64,000 nt of DNA from Dactylis glomerata (Eukaryota > Streptophyta > Magnoliopsida > Poales > Poaceae). The position numbers and the translations under genes are program-made. A model generated the notes under the pieces. It was not told the DNA's origin. It did no database searches and was given only the letters and a program-made list of their open reading frames with translations. Location of the stretch: positions 1 through 64,000 of the forward strand of contig QXEO01001018.1 in assembly GCA_007115705.1 (NCBI GenBank). The letters are read 5' to 3'. This document shows, in pieces, positions 10,215 through 20,475 of the stretch (positions are counted from its first letter, which is position 1; every line of letters begins with the position of its first letter).

Positions 10215-11635
10215 TTTTTAGTTGTTGCTGTTTTCATTTGGCTACAAATGTAGTTCTAGTTATGTCCATATAATTGTTGTGTACTGTGTATGAAGCCATG
10301 GTCTAGTTAGATCATCTCTAGCATATGCCCTAAATTGTGTACCTCTATAAGTAGTTATATTGGCTGGTGCCTTAGAGAGCCATATTAGTTGGTTTATCTT
10401 CAAGTCACTATATAATGTAACCTGCGAGGATGAGATCTTCTGAGATGCATCAGATTGGCTGGTTTTTGTCTACACTGCTAACCTTAACCTCACGTGTGGA
10501 TCTTCTCATGCTGTTGTACCGGCCTATATGGATTTATGTGCGCTAGATCTGAGTTTGCTTAGGAAAGCTATGTGTCTTTTGATCACCAGAGCTCCATTCC
10601 AGTAACTGGTGCTTTGGTATGTCTTCATTTCTATGTTTTTACTTTGGTGGTACCTTGAAACACTGTAAATTATGCATTTTCTTGTTGTTAGTAAAGCTCT
10701 GAAGCTATGACATATAACTTTATCTAGATAACCAGAACTGTATAAAAGAATTTCTTTTGTGAATGCTCCCATCCCGTTCCTTAAAAAATGTGTACTTGTA
10801 ACTATCACGAGCTCAAACTTACCATTTAGCAATCATGTCAATGATCAATCTTATATCTAATTAAGAAAACCATTTAATCTACAGTTTTTGCATTTTAGAA
10901 ATTTTGATGGGGTAATTATGCTTTTCAATTCACTGTATACTACCCCTCTCTTGTTCTTGGTTTTAGCCATTATGCAGTAGTGAACTCTGTCGGTGTTTGA
11001 GGTAAAAATATAAGTGCCACGATGATTTTCAGCAATGAAATCGCAAGTTGCTTCATGTTTCTTTTCTGATGGATGGGTAGCTGTATTCTGTCTCCCGAGA
11101 TTCAAGTTGGTGAGGATTTATGACTGGGGATGTGTTTTGGTGCTAATGACTTATTTCTTCTACCAATATACTTGTACTGAATATATTAGTTTGTGTTTCT
11201 CTACAAACTAAGTTATTGCTTTGTTGTTACATATACTACTTTGATTAGCTTTTTCCACTTTAAAATGTTGTTTGAACCTTTCAAGCATATACATCAAATC
11301 TTTCAGGTACATCTTGGAGAATATGATACTACCTAAGCTGGATGAAGCTGAGAATCTCTCCCAAGGTGACAATTGCATAAGCACTCTTCATCACTTTAAG
11401 AATTTATTTCAGCATTCTCTTTGTGGTCATGTCGTTGCAGAACCAACCAATAGAGATTGGTATTGCCAATAATACCTGCAGCCTAGTCATTTTGAACCAT
11501 TTTGTATTGATTTTTTTGCTGTGGAACTATCTGTTTGCTTTCTGGAATAAGTCATTTCCTGCAATTTTGCTGTTATGTGTATGTGGGATAAGCCAAATGT
11601 ATACTTCTTAAACCCTAAAGGTTGAAACAGGCTTC
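10215..11635 (+). other. 3' UTR and 3' flank of the GRAS gene, no further gene
   Basis: AT-rich sequence. The transcript presumably ends within the first few hundred bases, but no single poly(A) signal stands out. ORFs here are under 103 codons with no recognisable domain. The sequence from 11636 on is the right copy of the segmental duplication. Confidence 0.5.
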
Positions 11636-11667
11636 AGAAAGCCCAGTAACACGTCGCTAAAAAAGCA

Positions 11668-11842
11668 CTCCCTCCGTTCCAAAATATAAGATGTTTTAGC
11701 CTTTTTCTGACACACATGTATCTAGATGTCTTTTAGTGTGCAGGTTCACTTATTTTGCTTCCAACCTACACACTAAAACATGTCTAGATACATAGTGTCA
11801 AGCAAGGCTAAAACATCTTATATTTTGGAACGGAGGGGGTAG
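11668..11842. mobile_element. Stowaway MITE
   Basis: The ends are CTCCCTCCGTTCCAAAATATAAGATGTTTTAGC and its inverted copy finishing in GGAACGGAGGGGGTAG. The element is about 175 bp and can fold into a long hairpin. The paralogous place near 2292 is empty, which confirms the insertion. The TA target duplication is partly mutated on the left. Confidence 0.85.
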
Positions 11843-13357
11843 TATTTCCATCAAGTTAGAGCCCAATGTTGTAATTGGCTCAGCTCACAAGATAGACATA
11901 GATTCTTCAATGTACTCGAACATTTTTCTAGTTGGAAGCCCTTAGCTCGGAGCCTGGGAGTTGATAGATGTTCATCACACAGAATGACAGTACCATGCAC
12001 CCATTGCAGATTGCCATTTTCATGTAGAGGTGTAGTTACTTGTGTTCTTTTTTTTTGTTGGTTACGATGTTTGTTGCAGTCATTGTCTGTGCTTAATGCA
12101 AACATGTTTCTCTAATATTTTTGCTGTTGATTAATTTCTCGTGAAACATAAAATGAGAGCAGTGACATCCAAAATGTAGACAGCACCCAGTTAACTTTGA
12201 ATATCCTTGACAGGTATCCTGGTTCAGTTTCTTCCCTACTTTCGCTATCATGTGAAACAGTACAGAACTAATTTGACTATCCTGATTTAGTGCCACTTTC
12301 GTGTCCCATCATCCCCACTGCTGCTGATCAAAATGTAGACTCAGCTGCATGAAATGTCTTGGTTCTCTGAAGTCTCAACCGCTGAAGACTGGACTGTTAG
12401 ACCGAAATCATCCAAGATAGTACACAGACATGGTAGGACTCCTTCCTGTTTAGTGAGCAATGACAATGGACCTCCACAATGTTCTGGCACACTGTGTATC
12501 CTGTTTCAAGATGGTCATTGTTGTTGGTTTCCTGTGCAATTCTTTGTCACGACCCAATAGTAGAACCATTCAGAAAATGACTTGATGTTCCTCTTCTGTT
12601 TATTTATATATAGAGAAACAATGAAGTTTTTAATACAAAATCTGTGTAAATCCACAGTTATCAGCCCAAAACCCATACCAATAAATTCTACTCACAAGAG
12701 AATTCTGGAGCTACCCAGATGCAGTATTAGCCAACAGTTTATTGCATTACATAGACCACTGTACAATTCTGGAGAATTCTGGAGTTCAAGTCAAGCCCAA
12801 TGACTTACATTAAATAAAAAATATATAATCTTACGGCATTTGTACAGAAGTATCTGGCACGACAAAAGAAAAGGAAAGATGCCCCAATTACACTTCACTT
12901 ATAGGGAGTATAATACATATGATGAGGCCATTTCAATAATCTATTCTTGCTTGCTGTTAGAGACTTAGAGTGGACTGCCTCTTCTTGGAAGGCTGCATAA
13001 TTATTTTAGTCTGTATATATATGTGTGGTAAGGGTTCTCCCCAGGATTAAGTAAGGTTGTATTATTCCAGTATGTGGTTCATAAGTTCATTGAATCTTAA
13101 GCATCTGCTCACTTCTTGTAACCTTAGGAAGGTGGGAGAACATTTACTTATATACTAGCAAAGATATTATCAGCAACATGTTGCATGGGGAAAAATGTAC
13201 TACTATGCTTCCAGTCAAGGCTGACTGCTGGACTTTTCTTGCTTCTTCTCCATCACTCGTTCACACCTCCCTGAATTTTCATGTTCTTTCTTTGTTTTCT
13301 TTTTTTTCTCCCAAGGACCACTCCCCAAATAGTAGCACCGACACATTAAAAAAGGTA

Positions 13358-13570
13358 CTTCCTCTGTCGCGTAATATAAGATGTTATTACAATTAATTAC
13401 TCCCTCCGTTTGGAAATCTAGATACATTGGCTTCACAAAGCCAAAACATCTTATATTTCAATAGATACATTCGCTTCACAAAGCTAAAACATCTTATATT
13501 TCTAAACGGAGGGAGTACAATCTATATCGGTGTTATCTGCAATTTTCTCTATATTATGGGACGGAGTAGT
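13358..13570. mobile_element. outer Stowaway MITE, split by a second one
   Basis: Outer ends are CTTCCTCTGTCGCGTAATATAAGATG at the left, preceded by TA (13356-13357), and an inverted CTATATTATGGGACGGAGTAG near 13546-13567. The left duplicated block has no such sequence at the matching point (about 5265-5280). Another MITE (13400-13515) sits inside. Confidence 0.7.
13400..13515. mobile_element. inner Stowaway MITE, 116 bp, TA duplication
   Basis: Terminal repeats are CTCCCTCCGTTTGGAAAT and ATTTCTAAACGGAGGGAG, flanked by TA at 13398-13399 and 13516-13517. Its body contains two near copies of a GATACATT.GCTTCACAAAGC.AAAACATC unit. It is inserted in the Stowaway at 13358-13570. Confidence 0.85.
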
Positions 13571-14600
13571 AGTGTTGATCTCCTGGATGCATCGGAGCAA
13601 ATCGTGCCACACAAATAATCTGTAATTTGGGGGTCCCTGTTTGTGCTGTCCTAACCTAGTTTATTCGTATGGTGGTTACATATGGCTGCAGTGCTTTATG
13701 TCCTATCTATCCTAGTTTAACCACATAGTGGCCATGTATTATGTTGCCTTTTGGAAGTTTGCTCTCCATCATAGTATAGCACAATAATTAAGGCTCATTA
13801 GGAAACTACCCCATAGCAGCCACTAGTGCCCTTTACAGGAGTATATAGCATGATTTGGGCTTGTCATGCCCAAATCAAACGGTCCTCGAGGCTGTGCACG
13901 ATCACGTTCATGAACTTACCTGTGTAATTTGGATTATGTAAGAGCAGACAGCGATAAAGTTTCCTCTTTACTTGGATACTTTAAGATTTAACAGGAGATA
14001 TGACTGGTGCCCTAGTCGTTGTGGCTATCAGCATCGTGGTCTTGGTTGCTTTCTGTCTACAGCAAAAAAAATTGCCATGTGGTGGCAATTTCGCTCCAGG
14101 TATCGTTAGATGGTGATGGCATGCTATTGTGTAGGTTATATTTTGTAATCAAGCTCTCATTTTTCCGCGCATAAAGTCTGAGCTGAAAGCAACATGTATT
14201 CAAAATTTACAAATAGAAATTGTCTGCTAAGTGATATAGCTTAAATAAGTTATCATCAAGTTACTGTCTTGGCTAGTGATATGATAATTTTTACTGAGGC
14301 CGTGCCTACTTTGTGGCTACTTTTATTTCCAACTCCTATACTTGACAAAACTACGGACATCGCTTTCTGACTTTCCCTCTGTTTTCGGTGTCTATTCTTT
14401 ACTTATTTTATATGACACCTGATTTCCCTTTGTGTATATTTTTAGTAACTAACTTCCTCAGGCATCTTTTGTTTGCCTGCCCAAAGTTGCTTATCTTTTC
14501 AGAATCCTTACAGCCTTCTACTTTGATCTCCACCAAGACGTTTGCGATATTTGGTTACTCGAGTCATATTGGCTGAAGAACTGCCTTGGTGAGGCGGTTA

Positions 14601-14910
14601 GGGCATGAGCAATGGGGGTAGTGGTATGCTACCGCCCCACATAAGCACAAACCTAAAAAGTAAATAAAGTAATATGTGTGAAGAATATTGGTCCAATCCA
14701 TGATATTTTCTCTCTCCCTTAAAAGCTGCTTTAGTTTCTCTCTTTCTCTCTCACCTTTTTCCCTCCCTCTTCACTTTTAGTGTTGAAGAGGCAGCCTCCT
14801 GCAGAAGAGACTGCCTCCTTAAAAGTACATCATTCAAGCCTAAACTGGACCACCCGAACCTAGTTAAAGCTGCGAGGCAGCACCCCTGGGGCTATGCATT
14901 GTACATGCCC
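14601..14910. mobile_element. Tourist-like (PIF/Harbinger) MITE, 310 bp, TTA duplication
   Basis: The left end is GGGCATGAGCAATGG and the right end CATTGTACATGCCC, an imperfect inverted pair. They are flanked by TTA at 14598-14600 and 14911-14913, the PIF/Harbinger signature. The body is rich in CTCTCT tracts and has no ORF. Confidence 0.85.
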
Positions 14911-14913
14911 TTA

Positions 14914-15460
14914 GTTTGAGTTCTTGAGTATCCTTGCATAAGTTTATAATATATCTTTACCATTATACTGAAATACAATAAGTCAAGTTGTAGGCTTGTA
15001 GCTTTCTACCTAAGCTTTTTAAACGCATTTAATTTTCAGTCACAGATCATGACAAGAGCCATGTCTTCCCCATTTTCTAATAAGCTATCCTGTGGCATTT
15101 GGGTAATGTTAGTTATTTATCTACTCGTGGATGTCCAGAATTTCACCCTGAAGCTCTTGACGGCTCGTCGAAGCCCAAGGATGCGCGACGGCGACGAGAT
15201 TGAGCGGGCCGGAGTTGGAGAAGATGCGTTGATTCGGTCGATTCACGGCTCAACGGAGCTACTGGTCTCATGCAGGTGAAGAATATCCTTCAAGTGGCCA
15301 CCGTAGAGCTCGCTTCCTCCGTCGAACTCCTGCGCGTGGCCTTGGTTGGGCTCGACCTCGAGCGCATCCGTCAAGAGGAAGACGCAGACGCGGAGGGCTC
15401 AGACCTTGAAGAGGAGAGCAGAGGGAGCGGAGGGCGGGGAGGGCAAGGAGGGCAAGGAGG
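14914..15460 (+). other. intergenic stretch with a short acidic ORF, not recognised
   Basis: An ORF at 15270-15470 would give 66 residues with LERIRQEEDADAEGSDLEEE and a glycine-rich tail. It overlaps a (gggcaagga)2 repeat at 15440-15458 and runs into the LTR that starts at 15461. There is no homologue I can name. It could be a fragment of a host gene or chance. Confidence 0.25.
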
Positions 15461-16181
15461 TGTTGGATAATTAGGCACAATTTCCATGATTAATTTCATA
15501 ATATTAAATATGACAATACCAGCTACTACCACATGTAACTCGAACATACTAGATGTACTAAACAGCAAGATGAACGGAAATAAGTAGCAGCGAAACATAT
15601 ACTCGCAGAACATGATGAACAGGAAAACAACAGTACACTGCACGTACCGTTCGCTTGCAGATGTAGTCGTAGCAGTAACGTTGTTGATGACAACGTTGGA
15701 GAAGACCGGTCGAAGCAGACGGTGATGAAGACGGCGGTAGGCTGCACCGCCCGACTTGGAAGGAAGACGACCCGTGATGAAGAACTCGAGCAGTCGCGCA
15801 GAGCGCTTCCCAAAAACCTAATTCGCCCTCTCCTATACAGGATCGCAAAGGCGAGTGGTTCCGGAGACCTGCTCTCCCGTTTGCCGGTGCACGCCGGCGC
15901 TCGGGATGAGGTAGACTACGGAGGCGGTGCAAGCAGCGAGAGGTGGCAAAAACACTAGATTAGTTTTTTGGTTTATGCGGCGGTAGCCGGGCAAGAGTTT
16001 ATATAGGCGGCGCAGCGAAGAAACCCTAGGCAACGTGGGCCACGCGCCCACATCGCACGCCCGAGTTGGTTACAGCAGCCCACGATCCGAGAGCGACCCG
16101 AACTGGCTAGCTGTGACACGTCCGTCAAAGACTCGGTCAAACGCTCGGTTTTCCTGTGTAGCAAAAAGATAAGCTCGGCTC
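15461..16181 (-). mobile_element. LTR fragment, minus orientation, truncated by a gypsy insertion
   Basis: It starts on the plus strand with TGTTGGATAATTAGG, i.e. on the minus strand it ends ...AATTATCCAACA, a usual LTR terminus. A TATA box (CCTATATAAAC, complement of 15997-16007) and a GC-rich U3 support minus orientation. Its U3 side is interrupted at 16182 by the gypsy LTR. No primer site adjoins at the left, so 15460 is flanking DNA. The superfamily (Copia suspected) is uncertain. Confidence 0.6.
15997..16007 (-). promoter_or_regulatory. TATA box of the LTR at 15461-16181
   Basis: The minus strand reads CCTATATAAAC about 540 bases before the LTR end, in a GC-rich setting. Confidence 0.55.
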
Positions 16182-17861
16182 TGATGGCGCGGTGATGATG
16201 GTGCCAGAAAACTTGTTGGCATGTAGTTGATGAAGTAAATGACCGGCCAGTTGGAAACCCCAAGAGAAGGTTTGATGAATATAGCAGCAAGTTTTCCCTC
16301 AGTTATGAAACCAAGGTTATCAATCCAGTAGGAAAAAGACAATACTCCAGAAGGTGATGCCCACTGGCTGCGTGACACTCCAACAAGGGCGCCGTTAATG
16401 ATTTCTTGTTAGCGCGTCTTCAACCAGTAGCAACGTGGAACCTGCACACAACACAACCAAATACTTTGTTCCCAACTTACGATGAGGTTGTCAATCTCAC
16501 CGGTTTGCTTGAAACAAAGGGTATGAGCGTATCGAGTGGAAAGTGATAATAGTATGCAAGTAAGGTAAACAGTGCGAGTAAAGTAAACAGGTGATAGCAA
16601 TATAAAGGAAATAGGACCGGGGTCCACAGTTCACTAGTGGTGTCTCTCCATAAGATAAAATAACACATGTTGGGTAAACAAATTACAGTTGGGCAATTGA
16701 TAGAATAAAGACAACATGCATATGTCGAGAGGATCACTATGAGATTTACTCTGGGCATTACAACAAGATACATAGACCGCCATCCAACTGCATCTATGAC
16801 TAATAATCCACTTGTAGCGAATCAATCCGAGAACTCCACAAGTATTAAGTTGCGAACAACAGATAACTGCATTAAGCAAAGTGTGTAATGTAAACAAAGC
16901 ATATGCCCTTGAGCATATGAATGTTGTTTTCTCCCTAATGGCAACAACACATCTACAACCTTAGAGGTTTCTGTCACCCCCCCCAGATTAAATAGAGGCA
17001 TGAACCCACTATCGAGCATAAATACCCCCTCTTGGAGTCACTAGCAACTACTCGGCCAAGATAGCTACTAACAACGGAGATCATGCAAGATCATAAACAA
17101 CATAGAGATAACATAAGATAATATTCAGTACATCAACTCAATCATAACACCAATATTCATCGGATCCCAACAAACACAACATGTAGAATTACATAACGGT
17201 AGTCTCGATCATGTAAAGCAGCTCACGAGATCTAAACATGAAGCACATGGTGGAGAAGACAACCAACTAGCTACTGCTATGGACCCATAGTCCAAGGTAG
17301 ACTACTCACTCATCGCGCCGGAGGCAAGCATGGCCATGAAGAAGACCTCCGGTGGCGATTCCCCTCTCCGGCAGGGTGCCGGGAAGAGCTTCTGGACCCT
17401 CCCGATCTCGGGTCGACGGCGGCGACGGATCGCGATGTATTCTGGAAAAGTGATCGGGTCTTTAGGTTTTTCCCGTCGGGGGTCTTTATAGGCGAAGGGG
17501 CGGTGTCAGAAGTGGGCCAGGTGGGGCTCACCATAGGTGGGCGCGGGCCAGCCCTAGGCCGCGCCCCCTGGTGGTGTGGCCCCCCAGTGGACCCTCTCTG
17601 TCTCCTCTTCGGTTCTCTGGAAGCTCCGGTAAATTTCTGGACGTCTGGCTTTTGTTTTGTCTAATTCCGAGAATATTTCTTGTGTAACTTTTCTGAAACA
17701 CAGAAATAACAGAAAATAGGGAACTGGCACTGTGGCATCTCATTAATAGGTTAGTTCCGGAAAATGCATAAAAATGCCACGAAGTGTAACGAAACACTAA
17801 GCAAATGGTGTAAAAACAAGCATGGAGCATAAAAAATTATGGATACGTTAGAGACGTATCA
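16182..17861 (-). mobile_element. 3' LTR of the base gypsy element (Athila-like)
   Basis: On the minus strand it starts TGATACGTCTC at 17861, directly after a polypurine tract, and ends ...CGCGCCATCA at 16182. Length is about 1,680 bp. The 16182-16375 part is nearly identical to 59947-60137, which lies beside the primer site of the same element, so the two are its LTR pair. A TATA-like CCTATAAAGACC occurs at 17481-17494. Resemblance to Triticeae WHAM/Sabrina-type LTRs is from memory and not verified. Confidence 0.65.
17481..17494 (-). promoter_or_regulatory. TATA box of the base gypsy LTR
   Basis: The minus strand reads CGCCTATAAAGACC, about 370 bases into the LTR. Confidence 0.5.
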
Positions 17862-18033
17862 GCATCCCCAAGCTTAACTCCTGCTCATCCTCGAGTAGGT
17901 AAGTGATAACAAAAGAAATAATTTTTGAGGTGACATGCACCTACACAATCTTGACCAACTATGTAAGCGTTGTGCGCTAGGATCAAAAGAACTTAAAACA
18001 TGGGTATGAAAGATATAATCTTGATAGAAGAAA
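17862..18033 (-). mobile_element. 3' internal end of the base gypsy element with polypurine tract
   Basis: The minus strand reads ...GAGTTAAGCTTGGGGATGC immediately before TGATACG of the LTR, so the polypurine tract is about 17862-17874. The element continues after the solo-LTR insertion at 32241, linked by the agaaa duplication. Confidence 0.6.
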
Positions 18034-19142
18034 TGTAACAACCCAAAATTTTGGAAAATGGAAATAAATGGATTTTTCTAAAAATACCAAATTTTGGAGC
18101 TAACAAAAACTTTTATTTTAAATACAAGATTAATTTATTGTCTTTTAGAACTTATGAATTTAAGCATTTGCTCCCATGCTTAAAATATTAAGAATACAAG
18201 AAAAGTTGCAACCAAATATTTTGAGCAAAACTTTCAAATCCTTTGGAAAGAAAATATTTGGAAAGGAAGTAAAATCCTATTTCAAGTGAAATAAAAAGAT
18301 CCTATTTTAAAACTATTATTTCATCAAGTTGATATTTCCAAAAGAATCAACATTTTGAAAACTTATTTTCAAAACCTTTGAAAACTCCCAAATGATTTCT
18401 TGGCCAAGTCTTTAAGTCCAAAAGAAACGTTTGTGGGTAAAATGATTTCTTTAAGTAAGATGGTTTTCTACATATTTAAATCTTGCATGAAAGCCTGCCA
18501 AACCTTTATAGCAAACCCCTAAAGTAGCTAATCAAACAATCACCAAGGAAAGAATAAAAATAGATAGAAATAGCCAAGACTCCAAAACCCTAGATAGAAA
18601 AGACTAAGGAAATGATCTGCAGCAAATTATTGACTACCCTACTTTGGACCCCTAGATTAAGGAATCCTCAACTTAACTGAAGGTTGGATCAGTTGGGTTA
18701 GCAAGACCAAACCACCATCTTGCAAGACTGCACAAGTTTGGACAAAAACTCAAACTTTAACACCTTTCAAATTTCGGCCAAACTTTGAATTCAAATCAGA
18801 GACCATTCCAATAGCCATTTAACATTCCAGCAAAACACCACCACTCAGCCTAACAAAAATGTTTCTGGAACCCTTGATTTATACCCTGACAGCTCCAAGT
18901 GGAATTTTTCGAAAATTCAAATTTACATTTCTTGCGGACATTGTGTCGAACACCTAGTGGTCAGGATTTAGCAATAGTACAAGCACTGTTGCAAGAAGCC
19001 CCCAGTATGCCCTAGCCCCGTAGCTGTACCCGACGACACCCCTCTCCCATCCCGCGTCCATCCTCCTCTGTTTCCTTGCTCGCTCTGGCCCGACCACTGC
19101 GGGAAGACCAGCTAGCCGCCACCGCCGTCCTCGCTTGCTCCC

Positions 19143-19885
19143 TGTCGTGGGAATTTGGAGACAGTAGCCATGGGGAGGCTTATCGGAGGGGCTCGACGTT
19201 GGTGACGATGGGTCCGGCTCGGGATTGTGCCTACAGAGACACCTCGGTTTACCCAGGTTCAGGGCCCTCCCGGTTGGAGGTAAACCCCTACTTCCTGCCT
19301 GCTTCGTATTGATTGGATAGTAGCGATTACAGTGCTCCTCGAGCTGTTCGGCTAGAGGAGGAAGAAGAAGATCGGGTCCCCTATGCTAAGGGTCCAGGCC
19401 CCCTTATATAGACGGGGGCCTGGTTACAGGTTTCGGTAACGCTTCGGCCGGCTACCGGCTCCTTGGCGGCGGCGTCCTTGGCCTGATCTCCTCTGGCTGC
19501 GCTCTGGCAAAGGCACTTTATAAAGTTCCTTTTTCCTAGGCCGGCATCTGGAGAGCATATCCCCTCTCCTTCGCCTAGGATCCTGCCGTGGGGAGGAGTC
19601 TTCGTCTCCTCATTGGTCAGTCGTGGTCGTGGCATTCGTCACGTCTGTCCTGCGCCTCTGTCGCTCTTGTCGGGGCTATCCGGCTTTTGGCCAGACAACC
19701 GTTGAGGGGTTTCGTCTCCTTCGCCCGGCTCCAGCCCTCCTCGGTGGAGCCATCAGCCGGCCGCTGGCGCAGCCGGCCCTTCCGGCTGGAGCCGGTCTTC
19801 TTGCGCCGAGGCCGTGGGATTCCCCGGGACGCCAACCGGCATACTGCCTGGCCTGTGGTACGCCCCCTAAGTCATCCCCACGACA
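19143..19885 (-). repeat. 3' LTR of the 9,991-bp element
   Basis: 743 bp with a TGTCGTGGG/CCCACGACA inverted terminus. It differs from the other LTR at eight single bases with no indels. Confidence 0.9.
19394..19423 (-). promoter_or_regulatory. TATA box enclosed by a perfect 10-bp inverted repeat (3' LTR)
   Basis: ccaggccccc (19394-19403) and gggggcctgg (19414-19423) flank a 10-base spacer that is the TATA box (minus strand GTCTATATAAGG). The same arrangement is at 28642-28671 in the 5' LTR. Confidence 0.75.
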
Positions 19886-19900
19886 CTAGCCCCCGAAACT
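19886..19900 (-). other. polypurine tract of the 9,991-bp element
   Basis: The minus strand reads AGTTTCGGGGGCTAG directly before the TGTCGTGGG start of the 3' LTR, the expected place and composition for plus-strand priming. Near copies of this motif occur at 23046-23060 and about 25335-25347. Confidence 0.7.
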
Positions 19901-20475
19901 GGCGAAGTCTCATGGGCTAGCATGGGGCTTCGGCGGGTTCTTCTTTTCACCGAAGTTTTGCTCGTCTTCATCGAAGTCCCAGGGCCTCTGGCTTGACTTA
20001 GTCGATCTAGTCATCGAGGCTGGGCCTTGCGGAGTTTTCCCGGCCGTCTCGGGACGGACCGGCTTCGGTGGTGACCCAGCTGGCGACCGCGAACCGGCGC
20101 GCTACCTCTTGGGAAATTGTGCTGCCTCAGGGGCTGAACCGAGGCTCCACTTGTCCGCCCGTTATCATGTCATGTCCAATCGACCCCGGCCCACGATCCT
20201 TTGCGGCTACCATGGCGGTTGCCCGATCTTTGCGCGATCATGGGTCGTGACGGGAGGAGTCAGTTGCCATCCCATCGTGGCTGAAATAAGCGGCTGACCC
20301 GTCCCCTTACTTTTAAACCAGGGACCGTTCCGGAAACAGAGCATCGGTTGCCCGCTTCTCTTCTCCCTTCCGCGTTCGCTCCACTTAGAATCCTCGGCTC
20401 CCGAGCTTCGCCCTCAAGGGATTAGGGTTCCTCGCTTGTTCCGCCGCCATTCCGTTCATCCAGATCCGCACCCGG
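19901..20475 (+). promoter_or_regulatory. 5' flank of the antisense gene
   Basis: The stretch lies between the polypurine tract and the first ATG of the plus-strand gene. A weak TATA-like ACTTTTAAACC lies near 20308-20318, about 165 bases before the ATG, with a C/T-rich leader after it. No ORF of note. Confidence 0.35.

Larger units (their letters stand above)
11636..14540. repeat. right copy of the segmental duplication (paralogue of 2265-6190)
   Basis: Colinear with 2265-6190. It starts at agcccagtaacacgtcgctaaaa (compare gcccaataacatatgggctaaaa at 2269) and ends after cagaatccttaca (14500-14512). It contains three Stowaway elements that the left copy lacks, and lacks the GC-rich insert and tandem duplication of the left copy. 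No protein-coding gene is visible. Identity looks in the 80-90% range by eye, with many small indels, so the duplication is not recent. Confidence 0.8.
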
